Below, in pieces: positions 27,269 through 34,527 of a stretch of 64,000 nt of DNA. Below the pieces are notes generated by a model that saw only the letters and a program-made list of their open reading frames with translations, was not told the origin of the DNA and made no database searches. Every line of letters begins with the position of its first letter. Position 1 is the first letter of the stretch. Origin of the DNA: Thermofontimicrobium_A sp034505795 (GTDB taxonomy: Bacteria > Zhuqueibacterota > Zhuqueibacteria > Thermofontimicrobiales > Thermofontimicrobiaceae); NCBI GenBank assembly GCA_034505795.1, contig JAPDQM010000003.1:1-64000 (forward strand), in the 5' to 3' direction. A program made the position numbers and the translations under genes.

Positions 27269-27807
27269 ATCCTTTCAGGGGCGAGCTGGAATTGGCGGTG
27301 ATACAGATTATGTCTCCACGTCGCGGCTCATCATGGAATTGGGAATATTATTTTGCGGGTGACGGTATGGATGAAATTTGTCGAAAAAAAAATTAAATAC
27401 TATCGACTCCTTGCTATTGATTAATTAAACCGCTTTTTTTTGATTAGATGCTGGTCAACCGAATATCTCGCCAAGGATTGGAGCGGTCGGTTTTTTTTCT
27501 TGCAATATTCCTGCAAATAACCTATATTAGCGCTGCAAATTAAAATATCTAAGTTAAGCCTGTTGCCCTGACGAGATGAAAAGGCGATGGCGACAGTTTG
27601 AATGATTTCCGACGGTGCCTGGCACGAAACGATTGAATGCCATTGAAAATCTCGATAAATTATCAGATTAATGGGATCCGATTGTTGGTGCTGCGGCCGT
27701 CGAATTTTCAGAATGTAATCAGGATGACCTCGCATCATTCGAAGGCCAATTGAATCTATTAATTATAGAAATTTCGATGTGCGACCGGGTGAAATACAGA
27801 TAAAACT
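27269..27807. other. Intergenic region before holA
   Basis: No credible gene. A minus-strand frame at 27421-27738 has no ribosome-binding site or recognised domain. A plus-strand terminator-like hairpin is at 27457-27498. Confidence 0.5.
27457..27498 (+). terminator. Probable rho-independent terminator after the methyltransferase gene
   Basis: AACCGA (27457-27462) pairs with TCGGTT (27487-27492), with an inner CCAA/TTGG pair, and the hairpin runs into eight T. It is about 190 bp after the methyltransferase stop. Confidence 0.45.
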
Positions 27808-28833
27808 ATGGCGCAGACGCAACAGACAAAAAAGGCGCTGACATACGCCGCTGCGATCGATCAACTCAATAAAGGAGTGTTGGCGAACGCCTATTTTATT
27901 TTCGGCGAAGAAAAATATCTGCACGATGAATTGATCGATCGCATCATTAAAATCGCAGTCAATCCAGCCACTCGCGATTTCAATTTGGACCTATTTTATG
28001 CCAATGATGTCGAAATCGAGCGGGTGATCCAGGTGGTTCGCTCATACCCCATGATGGACAACCGGCGATTGGTTATTATCAAAGACATCCAGGATTTTAA
28101 GCCGTTAGCTTTGAAACATTTGGTGAATTACGTTGCCAGCCCTTCGGCGACCTCCTGCCTGATAATGACCATGGCGGATAAATTGCGCTCGAATAAAACG
28201 CTGGCCCTGCTGGCCGCGCAGGCGACAGCCATAGACTGTCGATCGCTTTATGACAACGAAGTGGCAGGATGGATCCAAAATTATTTGAAAGACAAGAAAC
28301 TGGAGATCGAGATGCCGGCCATAGCATTGTTGCAGGCACAGATCGGGAATTCCTTGCAAAACCTGGTCAATGAAATCGAAAAAATTCAGATCAATATTTT
28401 GCCGCGCAATCGGATCACGGCAGCCGATGTCGAGAATGTCTCCAGCATATCCAAGCAATACAATGTATTCGAGCTCTGCAATGCTGTCGGGGAGCGGCAC
28501 CTGGCCCGAGGATTAACGATCTTGCAGCGTCTGCTCCAGCAAGGTGATGAACCCACAGGAATTATCATTCAGCTTGTGCGGCACTTTGTTAATTTGCTGA
28601 AGGTGCGGGAGTGCGTAGCGCAGGGAAAACGAACGCCAGGGGAGTTAGCAGCGGTGACAGGACTGGCCAATTACTTTGTAAATGATCTGCTGCGTCAGGT
28701 AAAGAATTTCACGCCAGAGCAACTCAGAATGGCATTTCATTTACTGAGCGAGGCCGATTATCATTTAAAAACAGGCTATCAGCGTGGTCATGTGGTCATG
28801 GAGCTGCTACTTTATAAACTCATTCATAATTGA
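27808..28833 (+). CDS. holA: DNA polymerase III delta subunit
   Basis: A 341-residue clamp-loader subunit that opens the beta sliding clamp. The N-terminus has the family pattern AYFIFGEEKYLHDELIDRI (residues about 29-47); NLDLFYANDVEIERVIQVVRSYPMMDNRRLVIIKD follows, and the C-terminal collar domain (ELCNAVGERHLARGLTIL, IIQLVRHFVNLLKV) is intact. The Walker A motif is absent, as expected for delta. Length is typical. No strong ribosome-binding site is visible. It is followed by the ECF sigma gene but separated by a probable sigma-dependent promoter. Confidence 0.9.
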   Translation: MAQTQQTKKALTYAAAIDQLNKGVLANAYFIFGEEKYLHDELIDRIIKIAVNPATRDFNLDLFYANDVEIERVIQVVRSYPMMDNRRLVIIKDIQDFKPLALKHLVNYVASPSATSCLIMTMADKLRSNKTLALLAAQATAIDCRSLYDNEVAGWIQNYLKDKKLEIEMPAIALLQAQIGNSLQNLVNEIEKIQINILPRNRITAADVENVSSISKQYNVFELCNAVGERHLARGLTILQRLLQQGDEPTGIIIQLVRHFVNLLKVRECVAQGKRTPGELAAVTGLANYFVNDLLRQVKNFTPEQLRMAFHLLSEADYHLKTGYQRGHVVMELLLYKLIHN

Positions 28834-28857
28834 CATTTTTTTCAACTTGAAATGTTC

Positions 28858-28887
28858 GGGAACTTTTGATTCTAGGACTGTGTTAAA
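28858..28887 (+). promoter_or_regulatory. Candidate ECF-sigma-dependent autoregulatory promoter
   Basis: GGGAACTTTT (28858-28867) matches the classical ECF -35 (GGAACTT); GTTAAA (28882-28887) lies 16 bases after GGAACTT at the -10 position. It is just upstream of the ECF sigma gene, as expected for positive autoregulation. Confidence 0.5.
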
Positions 28888-28907
28888 AACTGTGGTAGGT
28901 TAAGCGA

Positions 28908-29492
28908 ATGGAAGAAGAAAAGGGTGTAAAACCTACAGATGAAGATTTAATTGAACGATTCCAGAATGGTGATTTGTACGCTTTCGACCTTATCGTCAAG
29001 CGCTATAAAAACCAATTGATGAATTTTGTATATCGTTTCCTCGGGAATGCCGAGGAAGCCGAGGATTTGGTTCAAGAAACGTTTCTTCGAGTCTATCGCA
29101 ATCGAAGGGCGTACCAGAAAGTGGCCAAGTTTTCTACGTGGATTTATACCATTGCTGGCAATTTAGCAAAAACAGAACTCAGAAAACGGAAAAGGAGGAA
29201 ATTTTTCTCGATCTCAGACCTGGGGTATAATGAGAAAGATTACGACATCTCCGATGAGGCGTTCAATCCTGAGAAAGATGTAGATAGTCGCATGAAAGAG
29301 GAAATCATTCATCGTGAGATTAATGATCTTTCGCCGAAGTTCCGCGAGGTCATCTTGCTCCGGGATGTGCAACAGCTTTCTTATGAAGAAATTAGTCAGA
29401 TAGTCGATATTCCGCTAGGTACGGTAAAGTCGCGTGTGAATCGTGGTCGACTGAAATTGCAAGAGCGGTTGAAAAGTCTCTTAGAGCGTTAG
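28908..29492 (+). CDS. ECF-family RNA polymerase sigma factor
   Basis: A 194-residue sigma factor with only regions 2 and 4. Region 2: YAFDLIVKRYKNQLMNFVYR, NAEEAEDLVQETFLRVYRN and FSTWIYTIAGNLAKTELRKR (about 22-100). Region 4: LSPKFREVILLRDVQQLSYEEISQIVDIPLGTVKSRVNRGR (about 140-185) with the helix-turn-helix. It is RpoE-like. The next gene encodes its probable zinc-finger anti-sigma factor, and the one after is an HtrA-like protein, an arrangement like sigma/anti-sigma/HtrA envelope-stress loci. A matching ECF promoter lies immediately upstream. Confidence 0.92.
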   Translation: MEEEKGVKPTDEDLIERFQNGDLYAFDLIVKRYKNQLMNFVYRFLGNAEEAEDLVQETFLRVYRNRRAYQKVAKFSTWIYTIAGNLAKTELRKRKRRKFFSISDLGYNEKDYDISDEAFNPEKDVDSRMKEEIIHREINDLSPKFREVILLRDVQQLSYEEISQIVDIPLGTVKSRVNRGRLKLQERLKSLLER

Positions 29493-29636
29493 CATTCGAT
29501 CCTTTTAGATGATAAACAATTGTTGCTGAGGTGAGGGTATCTAAATATCAAATGAATATGGAGTGCCAGAAGTGGCTGGCATGATGATGGTGTTGGAGCA
29601 AAAATTATTAGAACCCTAAAATCTTGAGGAAAGAAA

Positions 29637-30239
29637 ATGGATAGTTGTCAACGGTTCAAAGAGTTGATGTCTGACTATATCGAGGGAGGCCTTGATCCGC
29701 AGAGCAAGCAGGAGATGGAGCATCACTTCAAAGAGTGTTTGCGATGCGCCAGCACAACGGAAGAACTGCGCAGCCTGATTCAGGAGCTGAAGGCGTTGCC
29801 GCAGGTAACAGTCTCTCCTGATTTTGAAACTATCTTACGCGCCCGAATTCGATTAGAGAATGGTCTGGTGCGCCGACAGCAGGAACGTTTTTTCGCTTCA
29901 TGGAAATTTCGCGTGCCAGCTTTTTCTGCGGCGATGGTAGTGATTTTGTTAGCCGCACTAACCGTCTTTTCGCAACTGAACCGCCAACGTCAATTATATC
30001 CTCCAGATGCGTATGTCAATCCCGAATATTATGGAGGTCGCTATCAGCAGGTTGATTCGGTGAATGTGCTTTTTTATTTTCTCGAAAAACAACCGGCGAC
30101 TCGGATCACTACCCAAAATCCGATTCAGGTCAGCGGTGGGGCGTATCGGCAATTCGACCGGAATTCTGCGATGGATTCCAGCCGCTCGATTGCTACCCGA
30201 GCCAGCGTGATCGACAGGAGAGCCGAGATCGTTTATTGA
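29637..30239 (+). CDS. Membrane anti-sigma factor with zinc-binding (zf-HC2/ZAS) domain
   Basis: A 200-residue membrane protein that should bind and inhibit the ECF sigma factor encoded upstream. The cytoplasmic N-terminus has the ZAS motif, with Cys4 and MEHHFKECLRC (HxxxCxxC near residues 30-38). One transmembrane helix lies at about 99-118 (VPAFSAAMVVILLAALTVFS), followed by an extracytoplasmic tail rich in Tyr and Gln. The start has GAGGAAAG upstream. Release of sigma probably needs proteolysis of this protein; the HtrA-like gene that follows has lost its catalytic residues, so another protease would be required. Confidence 0.88.
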   Translation: MDSCQRFKELMSDYIEGGLDPQSKQEMEHHFKECLRCASTTEELRSLIQELKALPQVTVSPDFETILRARIRLENGLVRRQQERFFASWKFRVPAFSAAMVVILLAALTVFSQLNRQRQLYPPDAYVNPEYYGGRYQQVDSVNVLFYFLEKQPATRITTQNPIQVSGGAYRQFDRNSAMDSSRSIATRASVIDRRAEIVY

Positions 30240-30301
30240 TGGCATTATTGATTTGTATTTCCTTTAGGTTTTATCTGATTGTGAAAACATAATACAATTT
30301 T

Positions 30302-30360
30302 CTAAACCCTGGGTTAATGTATGTGCTGCTTTGGTACTGCTTCATTAACTCAGGGTTTAG
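30302..30360. repeat. Long imperfect inverted repeat between anti-sigma and HtrA-like genes
   Basis: CTAAACCCTGGGTTAATG (30302-30319) pairs with CATTAACTCAGGGTTTAG (30343-30360): 18 pairs with one G-U, loop of 23 bases. No T run follows. It may partly terminate or stabilise transcripts at the junction. Confidence 0.7.
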
Positions 30361-30389
30361 GCTATTTGCAGAGTAAATTTTAGATTTGT

Positions 30390-31625
30390 ATGAAAAAGCT
30401 ACTAATCTTTGTTTTCATAGCTATCATCAATGTAGCGAATTGGGTTTCACCGACATTTTCTCAAAATGCTTCACTGCTGGAGAAATTGCAGGCAGAAATT
30501 TCAGCACTGATAGATTTCACCAAATTGTCGGTAGTCACTGTTTCGGCCAAATCGTCTCATTCGTATTTGGTCGATCGAGACGAGGGATTGCTGTCTTTTT
30601 TAAAGGATAGCCGCCAGGAAAAAAAAGATAACCTCTGGACTATCGGTTCCGGAATCATTTACAATGCAGATGGTTATATCATCACCCGCGGCAGTATCCT
30701 GGCAGAATTCGAAAGCATTCGGGTTACCCTGTGGGATGGTCGTGAATGTGACGCCGAATATATTGGTATCGATGAAAATACTGGCCTTGCGGTATTAAAA
30801 ATTGCGGCTGAAAATATCAAGCCTGCCACCTTCGGTGATTCTGATCGTGTATCGCTGTACTCGCTGGTGATGGTATTAGGCAATTCCATGGGAATCTCGC
30901 CATTTGCCTCTTTTGGACTGATTAATGGCTATACCGCCGATGGCATTTTTATTTTCTCCGCGCCGGTGAATCCTGGGAATATTGGGGGCCCTGTCTTCAA
31001 CCTCAAGGGTGAAATCATTGGCATTGTAACTGCTCAATTGGAGACCGATGCCGCCGCTCTGGCGCCTAAATATCTTGATTATGGTCGGCAGACGGGGTTA
31101 GCATTACCGATGAATCAGGTTTGGCAAATGGTGAATGAGGTCATTCAGATGCATCGGGAACAAAAGGGCTGGCTGGGCGTCGAATTCGATCCAGATTCCA
31201 TTCGCAATAATAGCCTGGTAGTAAAGGACGTAAAGGCAGGATCCCCCGCCGCGCGAGTTGGCTTGAAAAAAGGCGATCGTTTGCTTCAATTCAATGAATC
31301 GGATCTGGCCACAATTGAGGTTGCGCGAACGCTCATTGAACAAACCAAGCCTGGGACGCATGTCTCGATCAATTTTATCCGTGACAATCGGCAACTCAAG
31401 GTTTTTCCGTGCATCGAGAAAAAGTGGCCGCTTGGCTTTAATGCACAAAAACCCCATCATCTTTCTTCCCGGCCGGCAGGTCAGACCAGCGAAGCTACAC
31501 CGCCCTATCCCATAATTCTTTCTCCGGCGCGCTTCCAGCAGATGAACTCGCGCATGATTCAGATGGAAAACGAGATTAGAAGTCTTAAGAACCAATTGCA
31601 GCAAGCATCGCCAAAGCTGCCATAG
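30390..31625 (+). CDS. HtrA/DegP-like protein with all three catalytic residues lost (pseudoprotease), PDZ domain
   Basis: A 411-residue exported protein with the trypsin-like HtrA fold and one PDZ domain (about 278-345, KAGSPAARVGLKKGDRLLQFN). The signal peptide ends near SFSQ-type residues (FSQ, about 25). In the protease domain the framework is well conserved but the triad is not: DGYIITRGSIL has Ser102 where HtrA has the catalytic His; ENTGLAVLKI has Gly132 in place of Asp; NPGNIGGPVFN has Ile198 in place of Ser. The intact paralogue at 60524 keeps all three. The C-terminus is a short coiled coil. Position after an ECF sigma/anti-sigma pair suggests a sensor or scaffold in envelope stress rather than a protease. 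The reading frame is intact, so it is not a pseudogene. Confidence 0.88.
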   Translation: MKKLLIFVFIAIINVANWVSPTFSQNASLLEKLQAEISALIDFTKLSVVTVSAKSSHSYLVDRDEGLLSFLKDSRQEKKDNLWTIGSGIIYNADGYIITRGSILAEFESIRVTLWDGRECDAEYIGIDENTGLAVLKIAAENIKPATFGDSDRVSLYSLVMVLGNSMGISPFASFGLINGYTADGIFIFSAPVNPGNIGGPVFNLKGEIIGIVTAQLETDAAALAPKYLDYGRQTGLALPMNQVWQMVNEVIQMHREQKGWLGVEFDPDSIRNNSLVVKDVKAGSPAARVGLKKGDRLLQFNESDLATIEVARTLIEQTKPGTHVSINFIRDNRQLKVFPCIEKKWPLGFNAQKPHHLSSRPAGQTSEATPPYPIILSPARFQQMNSRMIQMENEIRSLKNQLQQASPKLP

Positions 31626-31715
31626 AAGTAACCTGCCAGGTCGCTTCCTCAAACCGATGCCACATGAACATATCCCGGCAATTAGTTAGCGGCGCAAAGA
31701 CAATAGAAATTTTAA

Positions 31716-31743
31716 TTGACTTTTTCATATTTTTTGTTAAATT
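31716..31743 (+). promoter_or_regulatory. Sigma70-type promoter of the zinc-ribbon gene
   Basis: TTGACT (31716-31721) and TAAATT (31738-31743) are 16 bp apart, about 50 bases upstream of the start codon. Confidence 0.5.
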
Positions 31744-31795
31744 AGGGGGCTAAAATTTTGAACAATGATGGTTATAATTCTGATGGAGGATAATC

Positions 31796-31993
31796 ATGGC
31801 TAAAGATCGAAGTTTTGTAGCGAAACTTGCCAAAGGCACAAAGGAAGCCTTGAAAGCCAGACAGTGCCCTAAATGCGGCGAAGTGGCAACGGTCGTCAAA
31901 CTGGTGGATTCCGAAAAGAATGCCTCCACCTGGCGCTTTAAGGAAAAATTTGTTCTCGTTTGCAAATGCAATGAAAAAGAAGTATATGCTTAG
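31796..31993 (+). CDS. Small zinc-ribbon-like protein
   Basis: A 65-residue basic protein with CPKCGE (residues about 24-29) and CKCNEKE (about 57-63), together a probable zinc ribbon with a four-Cys site. The N-terminus is Lys-rich. GGAGG lies eight bases before the ATG. I cannot name a family; short zinc ribbons of this type are often ribosome-associated or nucleic-acid-binding, but nothing specific is seen here. rdgB follows 87 bp later. Confidence 0.7.
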   Translation: MAKDRSFVAKLAKGTKEALKARQCPKCGEVATVVKLVDSEKNASTWRFKEKFVLVCKCNEKEVYA

Positions 31994-32080
31994 TGCACTC
32001 CCAATTCAAGCGCCGCTGCGTTGAGTTGAAGGTACGCTGACGTGACGTTGAAGACATTTTACCAAACATGAGAGAATCCA

Positions 32081-32683
32081 TTGAAGCTGGTTCTGGCCAC
32101 TCGTAATGCTGATAAGGTGAGAGAGATCTGTGCCGCGCTCGAGGGGCTGGCACTGGAAGTGCTCACCCTTGATCAGTTTCCCCAGGTTCCTGACCTGATT
32201 GAGGATGGCCAAACGCTGGCTGAGAATGCAATTAAAAAAGCTCGAACTGTCTATGAATTTACCCGCATGTTATCCCTGGCAGATGACACGGGCCTGGAGG
32301 TAGATTTTTTGGATGGTGCGCCAGGCGTTTATTCCAGTCGCTTTGCTGGCCCTGGTGCCACCTATGATGACAATGTTCAAAAATTATTGCAGCGGCTGCG
32401 CAAGGTTCCTCATGAGCAGCGAACCGCACGTTTCCGTTGTGTCATCGCGTTCGTTGGGCCGGAGGTGGAGCAGCTTGTGGAAGGTGTTTGTGAGGGTATA
32501 ATTCTGGAACAGAAGCGCGGCCAGGGTGGATTCGGTTATGATCCCGTTTTTTATGTTCCACAACTTAGCCAGACCTTTGCTGAAATGCCCCTGGCAGTCA
32601 AAAATAAAATTAGCCATCGCGGTATTGCCTTGCAAAAAGCCCGTGCGCTTCTGGAGGAATGGCTTGCATCTTCACAGCGATAG
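32081..32683 (+). CDS. rdgB: XTP/dITP diphosphatase (RdgB/HAM1 family)
   Basis: A 200-residue house-cleaning nucleotidase that hydrolyses ITP, dITP and XTP, keeping damaged purines out of nucleic acids. It begins KLVLATRNADKVREI (the family's ATxNxxKxxE signature), has the catalytic ADDTGLEVDFLDGAPGVYSSRFAG near residues 67-90, and ends with GQGGFGYDPVFYVP and MPLAVKNKISHRGIAL. The start codon is TTG at 32081; no in-frame ATG fits the family's N-terminus. Length is typical. Confidence 0.94.
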   Translation: MKLVLATRNADKVREICAALEGLALEVLTLDQFPQVPDLIEDGQTLAENAIKKARTVYEFTRMLSLADDTGLEVDFLDGAPGVYSSRFAGPGATYDDNVQKLLQRLRKVPHEQRTARFRCVIAFVGPEVEQLVEGVCEGIILEQKRGQGGFGYDPVFYVPQLSQTFAEMPLAVKNKISHRGIALQKARALLEEWLASSQR

Positions 32684-32799
32684 ATGGGCCTGGCTGAAAC
32701 ACCGACGAAAGCTGCCACCTGCGATGACAGCTTAGTAATATTATCATGAGTTGACCATAGATGCACATCATTCGCCAGCGAGAGCTTCTAAAAAAACTC

Positions 32800-32828
32800 T
32801 TGCATTTGGCAACGAAATGCATTATATT
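32800..32828 (+). promoter_or_regulatory. Sigma70-type promoter of the tRNA-Pro gene
   Basis: TTGCAT (32800-32805) and TATATT (32823-32828) are 17 bp apart; transcription would start about 11 bases before the tRNA. Confidence 0.65.
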
Positions 32829-32845
32829 TTTTTCAGCTTCATCTG

Positions 32846-32920
32846 CGGGGCGTAGCGCAGTCCGGGTAGCGCGCCTGCTTTGGGAGCAGGAGGTCCCGAG
32901 TTCAAATCTCGGCGCCCCGA
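32846..32920 (+). tRNA. tRNA-Pro (anticodon TGG)
   Basis: A 75-base cloverleaf: acceptor CGGGGCG (32846-32852) pairs with CGCCCCG (32913-32919), discriminator A32920. D stem GCGC/GCGC, anticodon stem CCTGC/GCAGG with loop TTTGGGA (anticodon TGG), T stem CCGAG/CTCGG with loop TTCAAAT. The 3' CCA is not encoded. It reads proline CCN codons. Confidence 0.97.
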
Positions 32921-32935
32921 CAATTGATATTTATC

Positions 32936-32962
32936 AAACCCATCGCCAGTCGATGGGTTTTT
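32936..32962 (+). terminator. Rho-independent terminator of tRNA-Pro
   Basis: AAACCCATCG (32936-32945) pairs with CGATGGGTTT (32951-32960) around a 5-base loop, followed by T residues. It starts 16 bases after the tRNA. Confidence 0.85.
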
Positions 32963-32995
32963 CATTTCCACGACGTTAACAATTGGGCAGCTAAG

Positions 32996-33883
32996 ATGAA
33001 ATGGCTATGGTTGATCGCTGGAATTATGGGGCTATTCAATCCTGCATTCCCAGTAGAAAAGTTCAATACTTCCTCGAAATTTCAAAAACATTTCCAATAT
33101 TTTTCCAGGAAAGAAGTAAATCAATTCTTAGAGACATTGCAGCGGGAAGGGGTACAATTTGAAGATCGCATTCGTGTAATCGCAACAGCACGGTTGGGAA
33201 CGCCGTTCGAGTGGCAAGCCATTGGCGAGGGTAGCGGGATAGAACCCGCCCCCATCTTTCGCATCGATCGAACCAATTGTACCGCATTTATTCTGACCAC
33301 GATGGCCTTAGCCAGCGCCCAAAGTTTTCACCAGGCAGAATCCTTAATGACCTATTTGAATTACTATCCGCTGCCAGCAGGACAGAACCCGGTTTCGTAT
33401 CACAACCGCATTCATTTTACCTCGGATCGACTGCTTACTTCGCCCTATTTCGAAATAATTACGAATGCAATTGCTGAACCGACGATGCTGGACACAGCCC
33501 GGGTGATCCTGAACCGGCAGGAAGATGGCACTCACTTTTTGCCATTGGATTGGGAAAAGGAAGTGGAACTGGCTTATATACCTAGAACACATATTACGCC
33601 TGCGCTGTTGCAGCGACTACCGGCGGTCTGTGGTGTTGCCGTGGTGCAGAAGGAATTATTCAAAAATGGAATAATTATTGGGCATGAAGGCATCCTGTTG
33701 GATGGGAAGGATTTTATCCACTCATCCAAATATACCCGCCGCGTGGTTCGCGAAGATTTCTATCGCTACACCCGAAAGCGAAAAAAATATGTGCTGACCC
33801 CAGTCTGCGATGGCATCGTATTATATCAGATGAAACCCGTGACGCCAGTTCATAGCTTATCGGTTCAACCGCAAAAACCATAG
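32996..33883 (+). CDS. Exported DUF1460 (N-acetylmuramoyl-L-alanine amidase-like) protein
   Basis: A 295-residue protein with an N-terminal signal (WLWLIAGIMGLFNPAFP). DUF1460 proteins have an NlpC/P60-like cysteine-peptidase fold and act on cell-wall peptides. The likely catalytic Cys is in FRIDRTNCTAFILT; NRIHFTSDRLLTSPYFEII and IIGHEGILL (possible catalytic His) follow. The start is set at ATG 32996; the longer frame begins with TTG inside the tRNA terminator and would destroy the signal peptide. The ribosome-binding site is weak. Activity on peptidoglycan is inferred from the family. Confidence 0.78.
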   Translation: MKWLWLIAGIMGLFNPAFPVEKFNTSSKFQKHFQYFSRKEVNQFLETLQREGVQFEDRIRVIATARLGTPFEWQAIGEGSGIEPAPIFRIDRTNCTAFILTTMALASAQSFHQAESLMTYLNYYPLPAGQNPVSYHNRIHFTSDRLLTSPYFEIITNAIAEPTMLDTARVILNRQEDGTHFLPLDWEKEVELAYIPRTHITPALLQRLPAVCGVAVVQKELFKNGIIIGHEGILLDGKDFIHSSKYTRRVVREDFYRYTRKRKKYVLTPVCDGIVLYQMKPVTPVHSLSVQPQKP

Positions 33884-33908
33884 TCAGCCTTTGGTAGCAT
33901 CGTCACGT

Positions 33909-34511
33909 TTAAGATCGGCTTACGATTGGACGAAAATTCAAATTGAGCACCACCGAAATGCCTTCGAGGGTGATTCGAACGTCCGGCGTTACTGCGTCCA
34001 AATTAAGCCGAAGCCAATAGTTATCCGGCGAGACAGTTATGGGGATGGGCTGATTCAGATCGGCTTGTATCTTATCTAGCGTCCTATGGAGGTCTATTTT
34101 TAGGTTGTCTTTTAATGCTGCGATGAGATGGCGATTGAAAATAGTGCGCAGCATGTTGTCAGCAAATGGCGGCAGGTTGGGCAGATCCAGCTTAACCAAT
34201 TCTGGTTCCAGCAATTGGAGAAAACCATCGGCGAAAATCAACCTGGCTTCCAATCGCAGCTTTGCTCCGCCGATGCGAACATCGGGTGCATTGTTCACAT
34301 TCAGCCGACCAGTGCCTCGGAGCGACAGGCAGAGACGATCGGAGGGTGCTACGCTCACCTGAATCGCTTCAATGCTTAGCGGATCAGTGGGATGTTGTGA
34401 ATAATGTAAACCACCCAATTCCCCTTCAAAGTAAGGCAGCTCAATTTTGGGTGGCCAGGAGATGCTTGCCAGGTCAAGTTGTATTTCCAGAGCTAATTTT
34501 GATGGTGGCAT
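33909..34511 (-). CDS. Conserved protein of unknown function
   Basis: A 200-residue protein of alternating hydrophobic beta-type segments (ALEIQLDLASISWPPKIELPYFEG, LRLNLDAVTPDVRITLEGISVVLNLNF seen in parts), without signal peptide or membrane segment. The overall pattern resembles lipid- or ligand-binding beta proteins, but I recognise no family. The start at ATG 34511 is chosen because AAGGAGG lies seven bases upstream; the longer open frame overlaps the preceding gene. It is the last gene of the minus-strand unit, 16 bp after the alkaline-phosphatase-superfamily gene, so the two products may act together. Confidence 0.72.
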   Translation of the reverse strand: MPPSKLALEIQLDLASISWPPKIELPYFEGELGGLHYSQHPTDPLSIEAIQVSVAPSDRLCLSLRGTGRLNVNNAPDVRIGGAKLRLEARLIFADGFLQLLEPELVKLDLPNLPPFADNMLRTIFNRHLIAALKDNLKIDLHRTLDKIQADLNQPIPITVSPDNYWLRLNLDAVTPDVRITLEGISVVLNLNFRPIVSRS

Positions 34512-34527
34512 TTGAATTCCTCCTTGG

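Noticed and set aside
27421..27738. 105-codon open frame on the minus strand
   Set aside because: No ribosome-binding site or family, and it crosses a terminator-like hairpin of the other strand.
30390..31625. HtrA-like gene considered a pseudogene
   Set aside because: The frame is intact with signal peptide and PDZ domain; only the catalytic residues are replaced.
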